Source of the DNA: an uncultured Lachnospiraceae bacterium | GTDB lineage: Bacteria; Bacillota; Clostridia; Lachnospirales; Lachnospiraceae | Direction of reading: 5' to 3' | Length of the DNA stretch: 50,947 nucleotides | NCBI GenBank assembly: GCA_910585215.1 | Contig: CAJUDQ010000011.1 | Coordinates: 44,488-95,434 of the forward strand | Shown: in pieces, positions 24,079 to 32,814 of the stretch | Numbering within the stretch: the first letter of the stretch is position 1 | Layout: each line of letters opens with the position of its first letter | Made by a program: the position numbers and the translations under genes | The notes under the pieces: model-generated | The model's input: the letters and a program-made list of their open reading frames with translations, nothing else | Told to the model about the DNA's origin: nothing | Database searches by the model: none

Positions 24079-24717
24079 ATGAATAAAATAATAAAAGAAA
24101 TAGAAAACACAAAAATTATACCAGTAGTGACAGTCCAAAATGTGACTCAGGGATTGCATATTATGGACGCTCTGGCAGAAGGCGGGCTGCCGGCGGCGGA
24201 GATAACTTTTCGCACAGAGGCGGCGGCAGAGGCGATTCGTGCCATGTGTCGAAAATATCCGGATGCATTGATTGGTGCAGGTACGATTATAAATGTCAGA
24301 CAGGCCGAGGAAGCGGCGGCTGCCGGCGCAAAATTTCTTGTAAGTCCCGGATATTCTGATGAAGTCGTAAATTATTGTATCGAGAGAAATATTGCAGTGC
24401 TTCCGGGATGTATGACGCCGACGGATATTTTGAGAGCGTTGGCAGCGGGACTTTCAATGGTCAAATTTTTTCCGGCAGAGCCTGCCGGCGGGCTTAGATT
24501 ATTAAAAGCGCTTTCAGAGCCGTTTCCAAAGCTTCGCTTTATGCCAACCGGAGGAATATCAAAGGATAATCTTATGGAATATTTGAATTTTTCAAAAGTG
24601 GTTGCCTGCGGTGGAAGCTGGATTACAAAACCGGCCAAGGAAAATGATTTTGCTGCGGTAAGGCAGGAGGCTGAAAATGCAGTGAAACTTGTCTGCCGCT
24701 GGAAAGAACAGGGTTGA
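24079..24717 (+). CDS. eda: 2-keto-3-deoxy-6-phosphogluconate aldolase
   Basis: A 212-residue KDPG/KHG aldolase that cleaves KDPG to pyruvate and glyceraldehyde-3-phosphate. The Schiff-base lysine is K129 in MVKFFPAE, and E41/R45 are in EITFRT. GAGTI, SPGYSDEV and PTGGI complete the (beta/alpha)8 signature. No strong ribosome-binding site is seen before the ATG. It is the last step of the pathway encoded here and overlaps or abuts kdgK. Confidence 0.94.
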   Translation: MNKIIKEIENTKIIPVVTVQNVTQGLHIMDALAEGGLPAAEITFRTEAAAEAIRAMCRKYPDALIGAGTIINVRQAEEAAAAGAKFLVSPGYSDEVVNYCIERNIAVLPGCMTPTDILRALAAGLSMVKFFPAEPAGGLRLLKALSEPFPKLRFMPTGGISKDNLMEYLNFSKVVACGGSWITKPAKENDFAAVRQEAENAVKLVCRWKEQG

Positions 24718-24722
24718 AAAAT

Positions 24723-25751
24723 ATGGAAAAAATAGTATTGCTGGGAGAACCTTTATTAAGGCTTTCACCGGAAGGATATCAGAGATTTGCACAGGCGGAC
24801 AGGCTTTTGATGCATTTTGGAGGCGCGGAGGCAAATGTGGCGGTATGTCTGGCAGGACTTGGAAAAGAGGCTTGCTTTGTGGGAAAGGTGCCGGATAATG
24901 CGCTTGGAGAGGCATTTAAGGCTTCTATGAGAAAATATGGTGTATATACAGACTATGTAGTTTCAGGAGAAGGAAGACTTGGAATTTATTATCTTGAAAA
25001 TGGCATGTCTGTAAGACCGTCAAGTGTGATTTATGACAGAGCAAATTCTGCCATGTCAAATGCTGAGTGTTCAGAATTTGACTGGAAAGCGATTTTTAGA
25101 GGTGCAGAATGGTTTCATTTATCGGGAATTACGCCTGTTATTTCAGAAAAGGCAGCAGAACTGTCTTTGTGTGCTGTCATGTATGCAAAGGAGTACGGGA
25201 TTCCGGTTTCCTTTGATTTAAATTATCGGGCGAAGCTGTGGCAGACAGATATTGAGAAAAAGCAGGCTGTAATGGCAAAGATAGCGGAATATGCGGATTA
25301 TTGTTTTGGAAATGCTCTGGATGCCTGTCGGACAATGGGATATCAGGATAATAATCTTTGTTTTGAAAAAGAAGAATTTGAAGCTTATATCAGTGAGAAA
25401 AGTACGAAACGAATGGCAGAGGCCTATGGATTTGACGGAGTTTTTTTTACAGTCAGAGACAATATAAGTGCTTCAGATAATAAATTATCTGCAAAGGGAT
25501 TTTATCAGGGAAAATTTTATCAGACAGACAGTTATTCCCTGCATATTGCAGACAGGGTAGGAAGCGGAGATGCGTTTGCGGCAGGGATTATTTACGGACT
25601 GACAAAAAAACTTTCCGCGCAAAAAATTCTGGAAACCGGTCTGGCAGCGGGTGCCATAGCACATACGATACCGGGGGATATGACAGTAACCAGTATAGAG
25701 GAATTGAATGCGGTGATGGAAAATAAAGGCAGCGGGCGCGTTGTCCGGTAA
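24723..25751 (+). CDS. kdgK: 2-keto-3-deoxygluconate kinase (PfkB family)
   Basis: A PfkB-family sugar kinase of about 342 residues that makes KDPG from 2-keto-3-deoxygluconate. The N-terminal signature is FGGAEANVAVCLAGLG, and the catalytic aspartate lies in DRVGSGDAFAAGIIYG. ATG 24723 follows the eda stop (24717) by five bases; a TTG at 24714 would overlap eda by four. Neither has a strong Shine-Dalgarno sequence, which suggests coupling to eda. The operon ends at palindromic repeat copy C. Confidence 0.93.
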   Translation: MEKIVLLGEPLLRLSPEGYQRFAQADRLLMHFGGAEANVAVCLAGLGKEACFVGKVPDNALGEAFKASMRKYGVYTDYVVSGEGRLGIYYLENGMSVRPSSVIYDRANSAMSNAECSEFDWKAIFRGAEWFHLSGITPVISEKAAELSLCAVMYAKEYGIPVSFDLNYRAKLWQTDIEKKQAVMAKIAEYADYCFGNALDACRTMGYQDNNLCFEKEEFEAYISEKSTKRMAEAYGFDGVFFTVRDNISASDNKLSAKGFYQGKFYQTDSYSLHIADRVGSGDAFAAGIIYGLTKKLSAQKILETGLAAGAIAHTIPGDMTVTSIEELNAVMENKGSGRVVR

Positions 25752-25780
25752 TAAGCTGAAAACAGGATGGAATAGAAAGA

Positions 25781-25871
25781 AGGCTGTTGCATGAAATATC
25801 AATATAAAATATGATAGTGGGAAATCTGTTATATTCTATATTGATATTTTTTCATGCAGCAGCCTTTTTTG
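25781..25871. repeat. Long palindromic repeat, copy C (terminator of the hexuronate operon)
   Basis: AGGCTGTTGCATGAAATATC pairs with the 3' arm GATATTTTTTCATGCAGCAG plus CCT, giving a long stem with an internal AT-rich hairpin and a T-run. The ends match those of copies A and B; the interior is different. It lies between the convergent kdgK and the small minus-strand gene. Confidence 0.75.
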
Positions 25872-25900
25872 TTTTATATTTTACAATGTTTAAAATATCA

Positions 25901-26191
25901 TTATGCAATTGTATAAATTTTCACATCAGGTTCATCACTCCAGAGTGGCTTTAATCCAACAAAAACATCATTGGTAAACATTTCGCTTTCAAGGTATGCC
26001 GCTGCATGTTCCACGCTGTCAAATCCATGAAGAACCTGTATATCTTCTTCACGAATAAGCAAATTTTTTGTAAGTGCGCCGGTAATCTGCTCCAAAAATG
26101 GTCCGCGGTAGTCTGTATATACCTTTGCTGCGGCTGGTCTGTTTTTCTCGTTGATTTTCATTGTAATTTCCAAATATGCTTTTACATTCAT
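25901..26191 (-). CDS. Small hypothetical protein next to an HxlR regulator
   Basis: A 96-residue cytoplasmic protein. Two alternating beta/alpha units with conserved aromatic and acidic positions (YLEITMKI, FVGLKPLW, VKIYTIA) suggest a dimeric alpha-beta barrel of the antibiotic monooxygenase/EthD sort, but I do not recognise the family with confidence. GGAGG before ATG 26191 decides the start. It is divergent from the HxlR gene, which probably controls it. Confidence 0.75.
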   Translation of the reverse strand: MNVKAYLEITMKINEKNRPAAAKVYTDYRGPFLEQITGALTKNLLIREEDIQVLHGFDSVEHAAAYLESEMFTNDVFVGLKPLWSDEPDVKIYTIA

Positions 26192-26274
26192 TGTAAATAC
26201 CTCCATAAAATTTTATTATTTTTTGAAACAATTCATATTATAAAATAGCTGCTTATAGAGTGGAAGATATAAGC

Positions 26275-26331
26275 AAATTTATTAGCTGCTTTGAAATTTA
26301 TTAGTTAGTTTGAAGTTTATTAGTTACTTGA
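26275..26331. repeat. Three tandem 19-bp repeats between the divergent genes
   Basis: The unit (A)AATTTATTAGTTAGTTTG, with small changes, is repeated three times without gaps at 26275-26293, 26294-26312 and 26313-26331. It lies in the intergenic region shared by the small gene and the HxlR gene. Tandem units here could be binding sites for the regulator. Confidence 0.8.
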
Positions 26332-26383
26332 AAAATAAAAGTATGTCAATTATACTGATTACAAAAAAAGGAGGTTTTTTGTA

Positions 26384-26758
26384 ATGTATGAACATAAATT
26401 AGAGAAAGATATCCGTTGTCCATTGGAATATGGACTTGAAATATTTGGTGGAAAATGGAAATCACGTATTATCTGTGTGCTCGCCTCTATGGAAACACTG
26501 CGTTACAGTGAAATCAGAAAAGAAATGTGTAATATTACGGATGCAGTGCTGGCTGCCACTCTTAAAGAATTGATATCTGATAAGATAGTGAACAGAAAAT
26601 CTTATGATGAAATTCCACCAAGGGTAGAATATTCATTGACAGATAAGGGGAGGTCTGTTGTTCCTATTTTACAGAGTATTTGTAAATGGTCTGGAATATT
26701 TTATAAAGAAAATTCAGAACATACGATGACACAATGCCAAAAGTGCGACCACATATAA
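26384..26758 (+). CDS. HxlR-family transcriptional regulator
   Basis: A 124-residue winged-helix regulator with the family signature CPLEYGLEIFGGKWKSRIICVL (residues 11-32, split as CPLEYGLEIF and GGKWKSRIICVL), then RYSEIRKEM, LAATLKEL and RVEYSLTDKG. A cysteine near the N-terminus (C11) is in the position used by redox- or aldehyde-sensing members. AAAAAGGAGG precedes the ATG. It is divergent from the 96-residue gene, with tandem repeats between them. Confidence 0.93.
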   Translation: MYEHKLEKDIRCPLEYGLEIFGGKWKSRIICVLASMETLRYSEIRKEMCNITDAVLAATLKELISDKIVNRKSYDEIPPRVEYSLTDKGRSVVPILQSICKWSGIFYKENSEHTMTQCQKCDHI

Positions 26759-26818
26759 ATGGAGGGATTAGCAGCAAGGTATGAGGTATTCTTAGTATGA
26801 CAGCCTCATCAAAAATTT

Positions 26819-27883
26819 TTAAATGTCTATATGCTGTTTTCTATTTTTTATCAAAGTTTTAAATTTCCTTATGCTTTCACAGACTGCGAAGGTGGTGAGA
26901 TAAGATAATAGTATTGAAACAAAGAATAAAATAATAAAATTATCTGTGTACCGGCTGAAGTAAAACTGAAAGCCTGTCAGCCAGATATAATGAAAAATGT
27001 AAAATGGAAAGCTTATTTTGGAAAGATATTCTGTGATTTTATTATGCCAGTCAAATTTATTCTTTGCAAAGCCTAAAATTGCAAGAATCCCCACCCATTT
27101 AGAAATATAAAAAACAGTTGTACTTATGATACTGTCAAGTCCCTGAAGAAGGCCTGCGTATATATTGAAAGCAGAAGCTAACACAAAAACAATTCCATAA
27201 TATGTTCTGTATTTTACGACTTTTTCTATTACCAATTTATCATTTGATATGAAATAATATCCAAGCAGGTAAAATATAAGATATTCCGCTACACTTTTCC
27301 CACCAAAATTTAAGATTGGATGAACAACAAGTGGTAGAAAACCGGCGGCAAACAGTAAAAAGACATTTATTTTTTCACAGGAATCATGATATTTGAAATA
27401 TTTCACAATTGGCAGTGAAATAAGAGAAATAATAAAAAGGTAGAGCAGAAACCATAAATGCCCCGGCGTGAATCCGCCGTCATATCCAGTTAAATCTGTT
27501 ATTCTGCCAAAGAAAATTTTATAATGCTCAAAATACCCGCCGGAATAATTGTTGTGGTAACAATCTGCAAAATATGTAATCGGTTCAACAATAAGGAATA
27601 TTCCAAGCAAAAGCGGGAACAGCAGTTTATAAATACGTTCTTTGATAAATTCTTTCATACTCCTGCGCAAAAGGGAGTATCTGGCACTTGCTCCTGCAAG
27701 AACCATTAAAAGCGGCATATACCATGGGGAAATCAGCCAGATAAAAGAGCTTAATATTGTGTTTTCTCCAAAAAATAGATAATTTGTCTCACCCCAGACA
27801 TTCCAGCACATTGCCGCATGATATGGAATTAAAAGCAAAATGCAAATCCAGCGCAAGTTATCTATATAATATTTTCGTTCCAT
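26819..27883 (-). CDS. Acyltransferase-3 family membrane protein
   Basis: A 354-residue membrane protein of the acyltransferase-3 (OafA/NodX) family. The N-terminal YYIDNLRWICILLLIPYHAA carries the conserved histidine, with about ten hydrophobic helices following and FTPGHLWFLLYLF near the middle. Such enzymes O-acylate surface sugars or lipids. ATG 27883 is chosen for the AAAGGA just before it. It stands alone on this strand, divergent from the Nudix-methyltransferase gene. Confidence 0.88.
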   Translation of the reverse strand: MERKYYIDNLRWICILLLIPYHAAMCWNVWGETNYLFFGENTILSSFIWLISPWYMPLLMVLAGASARYSLLRRSMKEFIKERIYKLLFPLLLGIFLIVEPITYFADCYHNNYSGGYFEHYKIFFGRITDLTGYDGGFTPGHLWFLLYLFIISLISLPIVKYFKYHDSCEKINVFLLFAAGFLPLVVHPILNFGGKSVAEYLIFYLLGYYFISNDKLVIEKVVKYRTYYGIVFVLASAFNIYAGLLQGLDSIISTTVFYISKWVGILAILGFAKNKFDWHNKITEYLSKISFPFYIFHYIWLTGFQFYFSRYTDNFIILFFVSILLSYLTTFAVCESIRKFKTLIKNRKQHIDI

Positions 27884-28316
27884 AGAGTTCCTTTCTTGAT
27901 TTTTCAAATGTGATATAATCGGCTTTCTGAAGAATTATATATTAATGTAGTTAAATTTTGGCTGATTATATGGCATGTATTGATGATATAATTTATTGTT
28001 GGTTTTAACCTTGCTGGTTATTTACTTTATCATAGAAATAATTGCGGTGTCAATATAGTATACATAATTTATAGAAAAGTTTTTATGACTTTCTATTATG
28101 AAACAATGATGAAAAGGCAGGGCAAAAGGAAATGACATAATTTAATAATCAGGTGTATAGTTTTATCTTTTTTAAAATGGTAAATGTATGTCCCATTTAT
28201 CACCTGATTATGTTATAATAAGTAAGTGATAAAGTATGGATAATAAAGTGGGTGATAATATAACGCTAAATAATATCCTACTATCAAAGGAAGCAAACAG
28301 ACAGGAGGAATTAAAA
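27884..28316. promoter_or_regulatory. Divergent control region with operator-like inverted repeats
   Basis: TAATCAGGTG (near 28146-28155) and CACCTGATTA (28201-28210) form an inverted repeat about 45 bases apart. The right arm lies just before a TATAAT (28214-28219) that probably serves the Nudix gene. TTTATCAC (28196-28203) and GTGATAAA (28226-28233) form a second inverted repeat flanking the same -10. These look like repressor sites. The rest of the region is AT-rich with no gene. Confidence 0.55.
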
Positions 28317-29417
28317 ATGCATTTTAAATATTGTCCGGAATGTGGCAGTAAATTGATAGAGAAAGAAATCGGAGATGAAGGAAAAATTCCATTTTGTGAA
28401 AATTGTGGGAAGCCGTTGTTTGATATGTTTTCTACATGTATTCTTGCATTGGTGGTAAATGAATATCATGAAGCGGCCCTGCTGCGTCAGAAATACATTT
28501 CGGACAAATATTATAATCTTGTTTCGGGATATATGAAATTGGGAGAAACTGCGGAAATAACAGCAGAGCGTGAAGTATATGAAGAAATCGGTATTCGGAT
28601 GAACCGTCTTGAATTTATAAAAACATACTGGTTTGCAAAAAAAGATATGCTGATGATTGGATTTATTGGAAAAGCAGATAAAATGGATTTTATATTGTCA
28701 AAAGAGGTAGATTCAGCAGAATGGATACCTGTTGACCAGGCGATTGATTTGGTGCATCCGAAGGGAAGTATTTCTTATTCGCTTTTAGAGGAGTATATGA
28801 ACCGACAGATGAATTTATCAAATAAGACTATTCATTATTATAATTTAAATGCGAAAGAATTTACAGCGGGAACGGTTCATATAAATTTTGAGGCAACACA
28901 AAACAGATTTTTGGAGAAATTGTCAAAGCCTGCATATATTTTAGATTTTGGCTGCGGTTCAGGAAGAGATACGAAATATTTTTTAAAGAAAGGATATAAG
29001 GTATCCGCAATAGACGGTTCCAAAGAGCTTTGTAAAATTGCAGAAAACTATACTGGTATTGCAATAAAGCAAATGTTTTTTCAGGATTTAAATGAAAAAG
29101 AGCTTTATGACGGAATATGGGCATGTTCCTCGATTTTGCATTTGCCGGAGAATGAATTAAAAGAAGTACTGAATAAAATGACAGATGCTCTAAAAGCCGG
29201 CGGAGTGATTTATACTTCATTTAAATATGGAAATTTTGAAGGCGAACGAAATGGCAGATACTTTAAAGATTTTACAGAAAAATCCTTTGAAGATTTTGTA
29301 AAAGATATGGAAAATCTTAAAATAGAAGAACAATGGATAACAGGAGATGCTAGAATAAACAGGAGTCAGGAGAAGTGGCTGAATGTAATATTGCGAAAAG
29401 GGAAGAAAACTGTTTAA
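28317..29417 (+). CDS. Nudix hydrolase-SAM methyltransferase fusion
   Basis: A 366-residue protein. Residues 1-35 form a zinc ribbon (C6/C9 and C27/C30). Residues 40-165 form a Nudix hydrolase with a full Nudix box: G71, E77, R85-E86 and E89-E90, ending at G92. Residues 175-366 form a class I SAM methyltransferase with the motif ILDFGCGSGRD (208-218) and a late ALKAGGVIYTSF. AGGAGG precedes ATG 28317, which decides the start over 28236. It is 54 bases before a PLD-nuclease/helicase, probably in one operon. Nudix and methyltransferase activities paired with a nuclease-helicase suggest processing of damaged or modified nucleotides or RNA, but the substrate is unknown. Confidence 0.88.
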   Translation: MHFKYCPECGSKLIEKEIGDEGKIPFCENCGKPLFDMFSTCILALVVNEYHEAALLRQKYISDKYYNLVSGYMKLGETAEITAEREVYEEIGIRMNRLEFIKTYWFAKKDMLMIGFIGKADKMDFILSKEVDSAEWIPVDQAIDLVHPKGSISYSLLEEYMNRQMNLSNKTIHYYNLNAKEFTAGTVHINFEATQNRFLEKLSKPAYILDFGCGSGRDTKYFLKKGYKVSAIDGSKELCKIAENYTGIAIKQMFFQDLNEKELYDGIWACSSILHLPENELKEVLNKMTDALKAGGVIYTSFKYGNFEGERNGRYFKDFTEKSFEDFVKDMENLKIEEQWITGDARINRSQEKWLNVILRKGKKTV

Positions 29418-29471
29418 AATTTATTCTGGAAAAAATATAAGAAAACAGTTGAGAAAAGTTGAGGTGAAAAA

Positions 29472-31982
29472 ATGTCACAATTAAATATTGTAAAAACATC
29501 GGAAGATAAGAATATACTTCAGGATTATATTTCTATTGATAATACTGTTATTCAGACAACAGATGTGATGACTGGTGACAGAAACAGGGAGCGTTTTTTG
29601 TATTATCAGTTAAAAATCAGTATTATGAAAGCACAGAAAATAGATATTATTGTATCCTTTCTTATGGAATCTGGTGTCAGAATGATTTTAAAGGATTTAA
29701 AAACGGCACTGGACAGAGGGGTTCAGATTCGCATATTAACGGGAAATTATCTTGGAATTACACAACCGTCGGCATTATATCTGATAAAAAAAGAACTGGG
29801 AAACTGTGTGGACTTGAGATTTTATAATGACAGAGCAAGGTCTTTTCATCCAAAGTCATATATTTTTCACTATGAAAATATGAGTGAAATTTATATCGGT
29901 TCTTCCAATCTTTCAAGAAGTGCATTAACATCGGGAATAGAGTGGAATTACAGATTTAATAATTTTACAGATAAAAAGAATTTTTCTCTGTTTTTTCAGA
30001 CATTTGAAGATTTGTTTTTTCGTCATTCTATTGTGATAAATGATGAGGAGTTGCACAGATATTCAAAAAGTTGGCATAAACCTGCAGTATCAAAGGATTT
30101 GGCAAAATACGATATGGTGGAGGATACAGATACCAAGGTACAAGTATTCTTTCAGCCGAGAGGGGCACAGATAGAAGCGCTCTATGCACTGGAGGATAGC
30201 CGTGCGCAGGGAGCGACAAAAGGACTGGTTCAAGCGGCAACAGGAATTGGAAAAACCTATCTTGCAGCCTTTGATTCCGCACAATATAAAAGAGTTCTTT
30301 TTGTGGCTCATCGGGAGGAAATACTAAAGCAGGCGGCAATTGCATTTAAAAATGTAAGACAGTCCGATGATTATGGATTTTTTTATGAAAAAAGAAAGGA
30401 TATGGAAAAATCAGTAATATTTGCTTCTGTAGCAACACTTGGAAGAGGAGAATATTTAAAAGAAGAATATTTTTCAAAAACTTATTTTGACTATCTTGTA
30501 ATTGACGAATTTCATCATGCAGTGAATGAGCAGTATAGAAAAATTGCAGATTATTTTCAGCCAAAATTTATGCTGGGACTTACTGCAACTCCGGAACGAA
30601 TGGATGGTAAAAATATTTATGAACTGTGTGATTACAATGTGCCATATGAAATTTCTCTGAAAGAGGCGATTAATAAAGGAATGCTTGTTCCGTTTCATTA
30701 TTATGCAATTTATGATGAAACAGATTATTCTAGTCTGCATTTATTCAAAGGACATTATAAGGAAAATGACTTGACAGAAATTTATAAAAATAATCAAAAA
30801 CGCTATGAATTAATTTTCAGATATTATATGAAGTATAAATCAATAAGAGCGCTAGGATTTTGCTGCTCTAAAATTCATGCAGAAGAAATGGCAAGGGAGT
30901 TTTGCAAAAGAGGAATTACATCAGTTGCTGTGCATAGCGGTCCAGACGGCGATTTTTTGATGGATAGAGAGGAGGCAGTTCAAAAATTAAAAAATAAGGA
31001 AATTAAAGTTATATTTTCGGTAGACATGTTTAACGAGGGATTAGATATTGCCTCTCTGGATATGGTAATGTTTTTAAGACCCACAGAGTCACCGATCGTT
31101 TTTTTACAGCAGCTTGGAAGGGGACTTCGTACATACAAAAATAAAGCTTATCTGAATGTACTTGATTTTATTGGAAATTATGTAAAAGCTGGAAAAGCGT
31201 CGTTATTGCTTGGCGAACAAAAATCTTTTTCTGATAAGAAGGCGTATGAATATCATGAAATTGAATATCCAGATGACTGTCTTGTGGATTTTGATATACG
31301 GTTAATTGATTTATTTAAGGAGCTGGATAAAAAATCATTCTCTGTAAAAGAAAAAATTCGTAAGGAATACTGTCGCATAAAAGAACTGATAGATGGAAAA
31401 GTTCCTACAAGAATGGAATTATTTTCTTATATGGAACATGATATTTATGAATATTGTATGAAACATGCAAAGGAAAATGTATTTAGAAGATATCTGGAAT
31501 ATCTGCATGATTTGGGTGAATTAACAGAGGAGGAAGAAATTTTATATTCTGGAATTGGAAGAGAGTTTTTATCTCTGATTGAAACAACAGATATGACAAA
31601 GGTGTATAAAATGCCTATCTTATACAGCTTTTACAATCAGGGAGATATCAGAATGGCAGTTACAGATGAGGATGTACTGGTTAGCTGGAAAGAATTTTTT
31701 GATACGGGCATGAATTGGAAAGATTTTTCGGAAAGTATTTCATATCAGCAATATAAAGAGATGACGGACAGGCAGCATTTACATAAAGCAAAAACTATGC
31801 CGATTCGGTTTTTAAAAAGTTCTGGCAAAGGATTTTTTGTTGAAAAACAAGGATATGCGCTTGCACTCTGTGAAGAATTGAGAGGGGCAATAGAAAATAA
31901 GGCATTGAAAAAACATATGAAGGATATTTTGGAATATCGGACAATGGAATATTATAGAAGAAGATATCAGTTAAAAAAGTAA
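29472..31982 (+). CDS. PLD-family nuclease fused to a superfamily 2 helicase
   Basis: An 836-residue protein. Residues 40-190 form a phospholipase D-type nuclease module with one HKD-like motif (H126-x-K128 and GSSNLS at 143-148). Residues 225-600 form an SF2 helicase: Walker A ATGIGKT (256-262), DEFH (345-348), TATPER (371-376) and QLGRGLR. The C-terminal 200 residues are an extra domain in the position of the DUF3427-type tail of related proteins. GAGGTG precedes the ATG. It is probably co-transcribed with the Nudix-methyltransferase gene. This architecture is seen in restriction- and repair-like loci; defence or DNA repair is inference. Confidence 0.88.
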   Translation: MSQLNIVKTSEDKNILQDYISIDNTVIQTTDVMTGDRNRERFLYYQLKISIMKAQKIDIIVSFLMESGVRMILKDLKTALDRGVQIRILTGNYLGITQPSALYLIKKELGNCVDLRFYNDRARSFHPKSYIFHYENMSEIYIGSSNLSRSALTSGIEWNYRFNNFTDKKNFSLFFQTFEDLFFRHSIVINDEELHRYSKSWHKPAVSKDLAKYDMVEDTDTKVQVFFQPRGAQIEALYALEDSRAQGATKGLVQAATGIGKTYLAAFDSAQYKRVLFVAHREEILKQAAIAFKNVRQSDDYGFFYEKRKDMEKSVIFASVATLGRGEYLKEEYFSKTYFDYLVIDEFHHAVNEQYRKIADYFQPKFMLGLTATPERMDGKNIYELCDYNVPYEISLKEAINKGMLVPFHYYAIYDETDYSSLHLFKGHYKENDLTEIYKNNQKRYELIFRYYMKYKSIRALGFCCSKIHAEEMAREFCKRGITSVAVHSGPDGDFLMDREEAVQKLKNKEIKVIFSVDMFNEGLDIASLDMVMFLRPTESPIVFLQQLGRGLRTYKNKAYLNVLDFIGNYVKAGKASLLLGEQKSFSDKKAYEYHEIEYPDDCLVDFDIRLIDLFKELDKKSFSVKEKIRKEYCRIKELIDGKVPTRMELFSYMEHDIYEYCMKHAKENVFRRYLEYLHDLGELTEEEEILYSGIGREFLSLIETTDMTKVYKMPILYSFYNQGDIRMAVTDEDVLVSWKEFFDTGMNWKDFSESISYQQYKEMTDRQHLHKAKTMPIRFLKSSGKGFFVEKQGYALALCEELRGAIENKALKKHMKDILEYRTMEYYRRRYQLKK

Positions 31983-31994
31983 AAAACAAAAATG

Positions 31995-32020
31995 GCAGGA
32001 AAAAGTCCTGCTGTTTTTTT
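31995..32020 (+). terminator. Terminator after the PLD-helicase gene
   Basis: GCAGGA pairs with TCCTGC around AAAAG and is followed by CTGTTTTTTT. Confidence 0.75.
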
Positions 32021-32030
32021 GTAAAAGAGA

Positions 32031-32059
32031 TTGACAACAGGAATTGTTTCTAATATAAT
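32031..32059 (+). promoter_or_regulatory. Consensus promoter of the TetR gene
   Basis: TTGACA (32031-32036), 17 bases, TATAAT (32054-32059). The -10 box lies inside the left arm of a 39-bp palindrome. Confidence 0.88.
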
Positions 32060-32093
32060 CAAGTTATATAAATGATTTATATAACTTGATTAT
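32055..32093. promoter_or_regulatory. 39-bp palindromic operator over the tetR promoter
   Basis: Two 18-base arms, ATAATCAAGTTATATAAA and its exact complement, are separated by TGA. The left arm covers most of the -10 box and the palindrome covers the transcription start, so a bound dimer or tetramer would block its own promoter. The arms are longer than most TetR sites, so two dimers may bind. Confidence 0.85.
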
Positions 32094-32107
32094 ATGGAGG
32101 GATAACA

Positions 32108-32677
32108 ATGCCAAAACAGCGAATTACAAAAGAAATGGTAGTTCATGCTGCTTTTGAAATAGCAAGAAGCAGTGGAATGGAGCAGGTTATGGTAAAAAAC
32201 ATTGCAGATAAAATAGGGTGTTCCGTACAGCCTATTTACAGCTATTGTAAAAATATGGAAGGTCTGCGGCAGGATGTAACAGAAGAGGTATGTTGTTTTA
32301 TCAGTAAATATATAGCGGCGCATATTGATAACGATGATTTGTTTCGCAGTACAGGCAGAGCATATATTCAGTTAGCAAAAGAGGAACCATATTTGTTTAA
32401 AATATTTATTTTTCATGAAAGAAGAGGAATTTCTTCACTGAATGAGTTATATCAGTCAGAGGCCAGTGAACATACTGCTGGATTTATTGCAGATAAATTG
32501 AATATCAGCATATCACAGGCAAAACAGCTTCATATGAATATGCTCATTTATACAATTGGAATTGGAACTATTTTTTCAGTAACAACACCGGGAGTATCCA
32601 CAGATGAAATATATATGCAGCAGGAAACTGCCTATCAGGCATTTTTAAATCAGGCGTTAAAGAATAAAGATATATAA
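32108..32677 (+). CDS. TetR/AcrR-family repressor
   Basis: A 189-residue regulator. The N-terminal helix-turn-helix is ITKEMVVHAAFEIARSSGME followed by VKNIADKIGCSVQPIYSYCKN (split VKNIADKIGC, SVQPIYSYCKN). The C-terminal ligand-binding half is helical. GGAGGG precedes the ATG. Its promoter is covered by the 39-bp palindrome, so it represses itself and probably the flavodoxin gene that follows on the same strand after about 140 bases. Confidence 0.93.
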   Translation: MPKQRITKEMVVHAAFEIARSSGMEQVMVKNIADKIGCSVQPIYSYCKNMEGLRQDVTEEVCCFISKYIAAHIDNDDLFRSTGRAYIQLAKEEPYLFKIFIFHERRGISSLNELYQSEASEHTAGFIADKLNISISQAKQLHMNMLIYTIGIGTIFSVTTPGVSTDEIYMQQETAYQAFLNQALKNKDI

Positions 32678-32814
32678 TAATCTACAGGAAAATACAACAG
32701 AGCATGGAACAAGAAATTAAATAAGAATGGATGCAGAAAGAAGTGTAAACAACGGCCAGTTGTTAGAAGTCAAGCAGATAATTGAAAGAAGCAAAGAGGA
32801 AAAGAGGAAAAGAA

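Noticed and set aside
26275..26331. Minimal CRISPR array
   Set aside because: Three 19-base units are directly adjacent with no spacers, so this is a tandem repeat and not CRISPR.
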